DNA from: Pseudomonadota bacterium
Lineage (GTDB): Bacteria > Desulfobacterota > Desulfovibrionia > Desulfovibrionales > Desulfovibrionaceae
Direction of reading: 5' to 3'
Assembly (NCBI GenBank): GCA_023417745.1
Contig: JAEZEM010000197.1
Location: forward strand, 1-12,741
Length of the DNA: 12,741 nucleotides
Shown here: positions 1 through 4,672 of the stretch, piece by piece
Position numbering within the stretch: position 1 is the stretch's first letter
Layout: every line of letters starts with the position of its first letter
Translations under genes and position numbers: made by a program
The notes under the pieces: model-generated
Databases searched by the model: none
What the model was told of the DNA's origin: nothing
Seen by the model: only the letters and a program-made list of their open reading frames with translations

Positions 1-176
1 TTCAAATTTGCATCTTGAGCGAAGTCTTTAAAGCCTCCATCGCTTGCCGCTTTATTGACTGCTTGTAGTATATTCCCTCCATGTAATTTCACTAAAGCAC
101 TTTCTTCAGCTGACCATGCCGTTCTAGTCAAAATAGACAGCATCACAACAACCGCTAACACCAATAAACGTCTCAT
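1..176 (-). CDS. Exported protein with signal peptide, C-terminus beyond the window
   Basis: Only the first 58 codons are visible. The ATG at 176-174 is preceded by a strong GGGGAGGG ribosome site that overlaps the TAG stop of the mor-like gene, so translation is probably coupled. The product begins with two arginines, then a hydrophobic stretch (LLVLAVVVMLSIL) and an Ala-Trp-Ser-Ala site at residues 20-23, a typical Sec signal peptide cut near residue 23. The mature part seen is polar, and I do not recognise a family. The stretch is visibly richer in A and T than the rest of the prophage, which suggests separate acquisition. By position it opens the middle/late region, where Mu-like phages carry lysis or lysogeny-cargo genes. 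That role is a guess. Confidence 0.7.
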   Translation of the reverse strand, partial: MRRLLVLAVVVMLSILTRTAWSAEESALVKLHGGNILQAVNKAASDGGFKDFAQDANL

Positions 177-185
177 AGCCCTCCC

Positions 186-608
186 CTAAAACAACCGCAA
201 TTGGTCGCTCGGCTTGGCGGGCACCTCCTTGAGAATATCCCAAACCCGCCTATCAGAAAGCTTGTAGCGTCTGGCCAGGCTGAAGACAACATCCGCCGCC
301 GACCGGCCGGTGCGGGTCTCGGCTACAAACGTTTCGTTGATCTCGGCGTCCCGGGCGGCCTGCAAGGCGGCCGCGCACCTGGGGATATACAGCTCGTCGC
401 CGCCGTAACGCTTCACCAGCGCATCCGCCGCGTCCACGCCCACCACGTCGGCCAGCACGTTGTACCGCACCTCGCCCAACCTGGTTTGCCGCTTGGGCAC
501 AGGGAACGTGGTCCCGCCGAGGGTTTTCACCAGCTTCATGGCCTTGTCCAGGCCGATCAAATCCACCAGCTCGGCCACCGAGGCCGGGAGATTGGGGTGC
601 CCGTTCAC
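186..608 (-). CDS. mor: Mor/C-family activator of middle or late transcription
   Basis: The 140-residue protein matches the Mor/C family, which in phage Mu activates the middle or late promoters as a dimer with a C-terminal helix-turn-helix. The diagnostic GG-x4-IP dimerisation motif occurs twice: GGTTFPVP (residues 31-38) and GGDELYIP (69-76). Each is preceded by a helix ending LVK (26-28 and 64-66), so the N-terminal half looks duplicated, as in other bacterial Mor-like proteins. The C-terminal part (about 104-128, LARRYKLSDRRVWDIL) is the DNA-binding HTH. The start is GTG at 608, preceded by GGGAGG and overlapping the TGA stop of the gp16-like gene (GTGA), so the two are translationally coupled. 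It is the last recognisable early gene, as expected for the switch to later transcription. Confidence 0.9.
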   Translation of the reverse strand: MNGHPNLPASVAELVDLIGLDKAMKLVKTLGGTTFPVPKRQTRLGEVRYNVLADVVGVDAADALVKRYGGDELYIPRCAAALQAARDAEINETFVAETRTGRSAADVVFSLARRYKLSDRRVWDILKEVPAKPSDQLRLF

Positions 609-1018
609 GCCGGCCTCCCATGACGCTCGGCATCGCGCAGCAACACCACCATGACCCCGCGCACCTGGTCAGGCGTCAGCCATTCGAGCTTGTCCACCTT
701 GTACATGCGCTTGGCGATGCCCCCGGCATAGCTCCACGGCCGCTTGGCCTCGGCCAACAAGGCCTCGATCTTGTCGAGGTAGCCCGCCGCCTCGGGCACG
801 ACCGGCTTGCGGTGGGTGGCCTTCTTGGCCGGCTCCTGCCAGCCAAGCTTGCGCATGTGGGCGACCACCCCCACGAGCTGCGGCACGGTCAGCTTGGCCG
901 CGCTGTCATGGCCGGTCTGGCGTTCCAGGATCATGCGATAGGTGCCATCGTCCAGCCCAAGGTCTTTCTTGGCGATATGGACCTTGCCCAGCAGGCTTTT
1001 ACGAGATTCGGGGCGCAT
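605..1018 (-). CDS. Mu gp16-like protein (DUF1018 family)
   Basis: A 137-residue protein beginning MRPESRKSLLGKVHIAKKDL. It has the features of the gp16/DUF1018 family of Mu-like phages: a basic N-terminal helix with the K-x2-L-G-L-D-D-x2-Y segment (about 19-28), a central basic linker, and a C-terminal domain with WSYAGGIAKRMY and LTPDQVRGVMVVL. The family almost always lies directly before mor. Its biochemical role is not established, though the basic, helical character fits nucleic-acid binding. The frame stays open 39 bp further upstream, but the ATG at 1018 lies after the preceding stop and has GGAG about 10 nt upstream, so I prefer it. The 3' end overlaps the mor-like start by 4 bp. Confidence 0.88.
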   Translation of the reverse strand: MRPESRKSLLGKVHIAKKDLGLDDGTYRMILERQTGHDSAAKLTVPQLVGVVAHMRKLGWQEPAKKATHRKPVVPEAAGYLDKIEALLAEAKRPWSYAGGIAKRMYKVDKLEWLTPDQVRGVMVVLLRDAERHGRPA

Positions 1019-1029
1019 AAGACTCGCTC

Positions 1030-1221
1030 CTAACGGGACCGCAGTCCCGGAAAACATGTTCTAACGGCCGCAACGTCATCAGGCCCGAAGCACACTTCGC
1101 TCCGGCAGAGCGTTCCGTCTTTCTTGAGCTTTTTCCCGACGCCGCCGCCGTTGGTGTAGACGATCACAACCCGGATAAGCCCCTTGTGGCGACGGGAGAC
1201 GACAACATCACCCTTGCGCAT
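1030..1221 (-). CDS. Small basic phage protein of unknown function
   Basis: A 63-residue protein starting at an ATG with a near-ideal AGGAGG site 5 nt upstream, which overlaps the end of the preceding gene. The N-terminal half (MRKGDVVVSRRHKGLIRVVIVYTNGGGVGKKLKK) reads like a small beta-barrel, KOW/SH3-like: G-D-V-V followed by strands and a glycine turn. That is a weak structural impression only. It has three cysteines (residues 39, 44 and 56). It sits in the operon 9 bp after the two-ribbon protein gene and 11 bp before the gp16-like gene. I do not recognise a family. Reality as a gene rests on the ribosome site, operon packing and codon pattern. Confidence 0.65.
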   Translation of the reverse strand: MRKGDVVVSRRHKGLIRVVIVYTNGGGVGKKLKKDGTLCRSEVCFGPDDVAAVRTCFPGLRSR

Positions 1222-1230
1222 GACAGCCTC

Positions 1231-1743
1231 CTACAGCGCGACCGCGCCGCCGAAGTCATCCTCGGTATGCACGGAATCCCGGAAGGCATGTTCCGAGCAG
1301 CGCCGCCAGAATCCTTGCGGCAGCTCTCGACCGCAGACGACGCATTTCCGCTTTTTGGGCTTCTTCGGAGCGGTCTTTTCGCATTGCGGGCACAGTTTTT
1401 GGCTGCCGCCTGCGCGCGGCGTGAACTTGGCCAGGCAGACAGAGCACGACCGATCTTTGCGCGGCTTTGCGGCTGCCTTCGGCTGGGCCGGCACGTTTTT
1501 CGGGGTTTGTTCCAAGGCCGTTTCCAACTCGGCGACACGCGCCCGCAGTCGAAGCGTTTCGGCAAGTTCGGGATAGGCTTGTGCGACCAGGTCATCGGGA
1601 TAAAGCCGTACCGTTCTGCCCGCATTGCGCAAAACATACTTGCGACCTTGCAACGCCAAGCGATAACTCGACCCGCGTCTGCGTACGCGCCCCGTAGGCG
1701 TGATCTCGTAGGCTTCCAAGCCTGGGATGATGCGCCATTCCAT
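1231..1743 (-). CDS. NUMOD4-like DNA-binding protein with two C-terminal zinc ribbons
   Basis: A 170-residue protein and the first gene after the left-hand hammerhead ribozyme. Its ATG has AAGGAAGA upstream, and the ribozyme unit ends 11 nt before the start. Residues 2-23 (EWRIIPGLEAYEITPTGRVRRR) resemble NUMOD4, the short motif that precedes HNH homing endonucleases, followed by a NUMOD1-like basic segment (to about 57). A short coiled coil (about 60-80) and an Ala/Pro/Lys linker follow. Then come two metal-binding ribbons: C100-x2-C103...C118-x2-C121, and C134-x2-C137...C149-x2-H152. No HNH or other nuclease residues are visible, so this would be a DNA-binding or adaptor protein rather than an intact homing endonuclease. 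The NUMOD4 assignment is by eye. Confidence 0.75.
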   Translation of the reverse strand: MEWRIIPGLEAYEITPTGRVRRRGSSYRLALQGRKYVLRNAGRTVRLYPDDLVAQAYPELAETLRLRARVAELETALEQTPKNVPAQPKAAAKPRKDRSCSVCLAKFTPRAGGSQKLCPQCEKTAPKKPKKRKCVVCGRELPQGFWRRCSEHAFRDSVHTEDDFGGAVAL

Positions 1744-1754
1744 GACTCTTCCTT

Positions 1755-1816
1755 TTGGCTGCTCATCAGGCCCGGGCCGCCACGCCCGGACGACCGCCCA
1801 CGCGGGGCGGTTTCGC
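1755..1816 (-). ncRNA. Type II hammerhead self-cleaving ribozyme, copy 1
   Basis: Read on the - strand, all hammerhead core elements are present in order. Stem II 5' strand GC (1816-1815). GAAA (1814-1811). Stem III, whose A plus CCGCCC pairs with GGGCGG plus U around loop CGCGU (1811-1793). Cleavage triplet GUC ending at C1792. Stem I, GUCCGGGC with GCCCGGGC around loop GUGGCG (1791-1770). CUGAUGA (1769-1763). Stem II 3' strand GC (1762-1761). Loop I UGGC (1782-1779) can pair with GCCA (1759-1756), the tertiary pseudoknot seen in natural hammerheads. Predicted cleavage falls between 1792 and 1791, 48 nt upstream of the next start codon. The unit begins directly after the TAA stop of the upstream gene. 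This is a structure call from sequence; cleavage is untested. Confidence 0.9.
1755..1816. repeat. 62-bp perfect direct repeat, copy A
   Basis: Identical over all 62 bases, in the same orientation, to 6788-6849, which lies 5,033 bp away. Identity stops sharply at both ends (1754 is T against A at 6787; 1817 is T against A at 6850). The boundaries coincide with the ribozyme fold, from the first stem II pair to the pseudoknot strand, so the duplicated unit is the ribozyme itself. Flanking genes share no resemblance. Confidence 0.98.
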
Positions 1817-2101
1817 TTAGGCCACTCCGGCCATGATCCGCCGGGCCTCGCCCGCGTAGGGCGCGCCAAGGTGGCCGTTGGTGATGGCTTCGTTCACCAC
1901 CCGGGACAGGGCTTCGGCCCGCTTCTTCCAGGTCAAGGCTTGGCCCTCGGCGGACCGCAACACCCGCATGGGCACCGGCCGATCCGCGCCCGAGCCGCAC
2001 GGGACCAGACTCCGACTGCCGCAGTTGCCGCACAGCGTCTCACCGTTGGACTCCATGGGCTGGCCGATGTGGCCGCACTCTATGCAACTGGAGCGCTCCA
2101 T
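1817..2101 (-). CDS. Small zinc-ribbon protein of unknown function
   Basis: A 94-residue protein whose ATG (2101) has AGGAGG 7 nt upstream. Residues 6-27 form a clear ribbon: C6-x2-C9 followed by C24-x2-C27 (CIECG...CGNCG), a four-cysteine zinc site found in many small nucleic-acid-binding proteins. The C-terminal half is helical (WKKRAEALSRVVNEAITNGHLG) and may form the partner or DNA contact. The gene lies 19 bp after the 72-residue protein gene. Its TAA stop is immediately followed by the first base of hammerhead copy 1, so ribosomes ending here would sit on the ribozyme's 5' half. The family is not recognised. Confidence 0.75.
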   Translation of the reverse strand: MERSSCIECGHIGQPMESNGETLCGNCGSRSLVPCGSGADRPVPMRVLRSAEGQALTWKKRAEALSRVVNEAITNGHLGAPYAGEARRIMAGVA

Positions 2102-2120
2102 ATGCTGCCTCCTGACCGGC

Positions 2121-2339
2121 CTACGGCCAGTCTTGGTTGAGATATTCGACCAGCCGGATGCTGGCGGCGGCGAGTCTGACCGCCGCATCCCGCGCGCTGT
2201 CTTGCCGGCCCTCAAAGAGGCTCTTGCAGACATCGCAGCCGCAACTCGCCATGCCGTGCGCCCAGACGAGAGCCATTTCCGGGCCGCTCACAGCCGGCAG
2301 GTTCTCCACGGCCGCCCGCACTTCGATGGGCACCACCAT
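2121..2339 (-). CDS. Small phage protein of unknown function
   Basis: A 72-residue protein. The ATG at 2339-2337 overlaps the stop of the DUF3164 gene by one base (TGATG), with GGAG 5 nt upstream. A GTG one codon earlier is also possible. The product is mostly helical, with a C-G-C-D-V-C cluster near the middle (about 34-39) that could hold metal together with neighbours. I see no membrane segment or signal peptide. Tight coupling with the preceding gene suggests related function or shared dosage. No family is recognised. Confidence 0.68.
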   Translation of the reverse strand: MVVPIEVRAAVENLPAVSGPEMALVWAHGMASCGCDVCKSLFEGRQDSARDAAVRLAAASIRLVEYLNQDWP

Positions 2340-2959
2340 CACAACTCCGCCAGGGCGAGCGGGATCGGGGCATAGCTGCCGTCATCCTGCCGCTCGTAGA
2401 CCCGCAGGAGCTTTTTACTGCCCACCACCTGCAAGCTGTCGGCAATGGCCTCCATGGCCTCGCGCCAGCGCGGGTCCGGGATGTCGAGCTTACGCAAACC
2501 CAGGATCGCGCCGGTGTTGACCCGCCCCTCTTTGTCCACGTCAAAGGCCTGGTTGATGATGGCCTTGATTTCGTCGGGGCTGCCTTGGGTCCATTCGGTC
2601 AAGCATTCGTCTATGAGCGATTTGGCCGCCTGCAACTCCACGCCAAAGGTCAGGTGATCGCTGATTTGCACCTGCACTTTGTAGCGGCCGTCAAAGCTCA
2701 AGAGCGTAGTGTTGCCCTTGAGACCGCCGAGCTTGGCCCCGTACTTCTCGGCCGAAAGGTCGATAAAGGCCTGGATGTCGCCCAAGGTCTCGGCGCGAAA
2801 CGCCTTCATGTCCCCTTGCAGTTGCTTTGCCCTGGCCACCACGCCGCGCGTCAGTTCGTCGCGCAAACGGTCTTGCGGCTTAACCTTGGCCTCGGGGATC
2901 AGATGCCCCTTGGCGTCTTCCAGGTAGCCGGGCGGGATGGGGTTTGCCGTCGTGGTCAT
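2339..2959 (-). CDS. DUF3164 family protein of Mu-like phages
   Basis: The 206-residue protein starts PIPPGYLEDAKGHLIPEAKVKPQDRLRDELT (residues 8-38), the hallmark N-terminus of DUF3164 proteins, which are standard early-operon members of Mu-like prophages. It continues with a helical region (39-75), a beta segment (TTLLSFDGRYKVQVQISDHLTF, about 84-105) and a helical tail with NTGAILGLRKLDIPDPRWREAMEAI (about 148-172). Function is unknown for the family, and it is sometimes mislabelled as a transporter. There are no membrane helices here. The start chosen is the ATG at 2959, which overlaps the stop of the upstream gene (ATGA) and has AAAGGAG 8 nt upstream. The frame stays open far upstream only as a shadow of that gene. 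Confidence 0.88.
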   Translation of the reverse strand: MTTTANPIPPGYLEDAKGHLIPEAKVKPQDRLRDELTRGVVARAKQLQGDMKAFRAETLGDIQAFIDLSAEKYGAKLGGLKGNTTLLSFDGRYKVQVQISDHLTFGVELQAAKSLIDECLTEWTQGSPDEIKAIINQAFDVDKEGRVNTGAILGLRKLDIPDPRWREAMEAIADSLQVVGSKKLLRVYERQDDGSYAPIPLALAEL

Positions 2960-3321
2960 GCTGTTTGCTCCTTTCCGGCCGCCTTCTTGGGCCGGGGATT
3001 GGTGGTGGATGGGGTTTCGTCCGGCCGGTGCGGGCAAGTCTGGCAAGCTCGCCACAGACGCAGGGCTGCCGGGCTGGACGTGGGCACCCGGCCGCCGTGC
3101 TTGGCGCATTCGGCCGGCGTCACCTCCCGGTCGAGGTGCGGACACAATGTCCGGCGGAAGGTCTCCAGTACCGTGGCGGCCAGTTTGTCCGTGCCGCCAG
3201 GGTACTTGCCGGCCAGAGCCAGGCTCACGGCCGTGCGGGAGTAGCCCAGGCGGGCCGCCGTAGCGGTGATTGATGTTCGACGCGCCTCGGCGGTGAGGAG
3301 GGTGAACCACTCACCGGACAT
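2956..3321 (-). CDS. HTH DNA-binding protein with C-terminal cysteine/histidine cluster
   Basis: A 121-residue protein. Residues 10-50 (TAEARRTSITATAARLGYSRTAVSLALAGKY) form a LacI/Cro-like helix-turn-helix. The C-terminal half carries C60-x-H62, C72-x2-H75 and C93-x2-C96-x-H98, enough ligands for one or two metal sites. The ATG at 3321 has CAGGAGG with good spacing. The gene overlaps the upstream gene by 11 bp and the downstream DUF3164 gene by 4 bp. In the early operon it could be a second regulator of phage development, but the target is unknown. Confidence 0.78.
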   Translation of the reverse strand: MSGEWFTLLTAEARRTSITATAARLGYSRTAVSLALAGKYPGGTDKLAATVLETFRRTLCPHLDREVTPAECAKHGGRVPTSSPAALRLWRACQTCPHRPDETPSTTNPRPKKAAGKEQTA

Positions 3322-3889
3322 GGCCGACCTCCTGGGGCTTGTCGCCAAGGGCAAACATTTTGCCAGTGTTGTGGTCCGTCAGACGCTTGGCGCGGGTGTT
3401 GAACGCCGGTGCCTCGGGGCCGGTGTTCATTTCGCGCCGCAGGTACCACCGCTTGCCCCCACCCTCGCCGCGACGGCGGAAAGGCGACAGGTAGCCGGCG
3501 GCCTCCAGAGCGGTGATGTAGCGGCGAAGATTTCTTCCCGGGTCGCCCTCGTTGTCGTCGCAGAGGGTGCCAAGCAGGTCTTCCACCGAAAATCCGTCGC
3601 GCATCCTCATGAGCCGCCACGCCCGTTGCCGCAGGGTTGGACCGCGCCGGCTAGTGGTGTTGCCGCCACAGGGGCCGGACGTGATAGTGCGCCCCTCGGC
3701 CAGAAACTGCCGCCCCTTGTCCGTGATCTGATGCACGCCTTCCGCCGACGCCACGAAGTCCTTATTGCGGAGGTAGCCAAGGCAACGGCGCATGGACTCG
3801 CGGTCTTTGCAAAAGCGGCTTGCAAGCTGCCGCGTCAGCATTGGCCCTTCCGCCAAAGCGTTAAGGATCGCCGTTGTTGTCCAGGCCAT
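3311..3889 (-). CDS. Tandem winged-helix protein of the early operon
   Basis: A 192-residue protein that seems to hold two winged-helix units. The first is at about 5-66 (ILNALAEGPMLTRQLASRFCKDRESMRRCLGYLRNKDFV, ending in a wing and a terminal helix). The second is at about 86-155 (RAWRLMRMRDGFSVEDLLGTL, then LRRYITALEAAGYLSPFRRRGEGGGKRWYL). Such modules are common in phage regulators and replication-accessory proteins. The ATG directly follows the TAG stop of the MuB-like gene, with a GGGGG stretch about 8 nt upstream. The tail (165-192) is basic and disordered. I recognise the folds but not a named family. A role in regulation or replication is inference from position. Confidence 0.72.
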   Translation of the reverse strand: MAWTTTAILNALAEGPMLTRQLASRFCKDRESMRRCLGYLRNKDFVASAEGVHQITDKGRQFLAEGRTITSGPCGGNTTSRRGPTLRQRAWRLMRMRDGFSVEDLLGTLCDDNEGDPGRNLRRYITALEAAGYLSPFRRRGEGGGKRWYLRREMNTGPEAPAFNTRAKRLTDHNTGKMFALGDKPQEVGHVR

Positions 3890-4648
3890 CTAACGCCCCC
3901 TGCGCCCGGCGCGTACCGTGCTGGGGGTGCGCGTTTGCCAGTCAAAGGAGAGAGGCATCCCGTCCAGGTCCGGCACGTCCACTTCTTCCAAGCCGCTGGC
4001 CTCGGCCACCTGCTCAATGGCCGCGATGATGTTGAGAGCCTGGCGCATACGTCCGCCCGACAACCGATGCACCTCGGCCTTGAGGTCCGGGGAGAGCCGC
4101 ACCTCGCACAGCTGGTCGCATGTTTGGGCAATGTCCGAGGGTGTGGCCGGGCCGAACTCCACCACATGGCCGATGCGGCCATTGATCTGGCCGTGCTTGG
4201 CCACTTCGCGGACGATGTTTTGCATACCGATCAACACAACGGTCATTTCGGCACGGTCCGAGAAGTCGCGTATTTTCTCCAGGGTGGCCGCTTTTTTGTG
4301 CAAGGCGAACTCCGCCTCATCAATGACCAGGGGAATGTCGCCGCCCTTGAGCCGTTCGAACATGATTTCAAAGAGCTGTGACGACGTTCCGCGCGGGATT
4401 TCATTCTCTTCCGCGAAAAGCACCTTCGCCAATTCCGTCAGGAAGTAGCGCGGCGTCCAATCCACATTGGCGCGCAGGTGCAGCGCTCCCTCATCGCTTG
4501 CCCAGCGCTCCACAATGGTGGTCTTGCCGTATCCCGGCGCTCCACAAACCAGCATCATGCCGGCTTCCTTTGCGCCACGGCTTTCAATCTTCTGGATTCC
4601 ATCCGTGAACTTCATGTAGTTCTCAGTTTTGACAAACATCCTGCGCAT
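3890..4648 (-). CDS. MuB-like AAA+ ATPase, transposition target-DNA activator
   Basis: A 252-residue AAA+ ATPase following the transposase gene after 24 bp, as in Mu. MuB binds target DNA as an ATP-dependent filament and stimulates MuA. Visible motifs are Walker A G36-A-P-G-Y-G-K-T-T44, Walker B L107-V-I-D-E111, a sensor-1-like VVLIGMQN (N144), an arginine at 158 in NGRIG, and a sensor-2-like LSGGRMRQ (about 197-202). Unlike Mu B (about 312 residues) it has almost nothing before the ATPase core, so the N-terminal DNA-binding HTH of MuB is missing. The C-terminus is short and basic (RAGRRGR). The first of two nearby ATGs is chosen. The frame's other methionine (residue 4) is possible, since the ribosome site is only moderate (AAAGG). 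Confidence 0.92.
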   Translation of the reverse strand: MRRMFVKTENYMKFTDGIQKIESRGAKEAGMMLVCGAPGYGKTTIVERWASDEGALHLRANVDWTPRYFLTELAKVLFAEENEIPRGTSSQLFEIMFERLKGGDIPLVIDEAEFALHKKAATLEKIRDFSDRAEMTVVLIGMQNIVREVAKHGQINGRIGHVVEFGPATPSDIAQTCDQLCEVRLSPDLKAEVHRLSGGRMRQALNIIAAIEQVAEASGLEEVDVPDLDGMPLSFDWQTRTPSTVRAGRRGR

Positions 4649-4672
4649 ACCTTTGCCGTCTCCCTGTTGCTG

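Noticed and set aside
1034..1049. Hairpin CGGGAC-CGCA-GTCCCG at the end of the 63-residue protein gene
   Set aside because: It is inside the coding end with no T-run, directly before the gp16-like ribosome site. The stem is too short to call a terminator or attenuator.
1076..1082. A third CTGATGA on the - strand, followed by the same GGGCC-side bases as the ribozyme
   Set aside because: It lies inside the 63-residue protein's reading frame. There is no GAAA strand, no stem I partner and no cleavage triplet nearby, so it is a chance match.
1755..1816. Reading the 62-bp repeat as a pair of intrinsic terminators or a REP-like element
   Set aside because: There is no T-run, both copies sit before essential operon genes, and the single-stranded bases match the hammerhead core exactly.
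1164..2033. A 289-codon - strand frame crossing the left ribozyme
   Set aside because: It is out of frame with the zinc-ribbon genes that have ribosome sites and CxxC motifs. Its composition (Arg/Ser rich) is that of a shadow frame.
3266..4381. A 371-codon open frame on the + strand opposite the MuB-like and winged-helix genes
   Set aside because: It is a shadow frame. The - strand frames show Walker motifs and operon packing, and this one has no ribosome site or recognisable domain.
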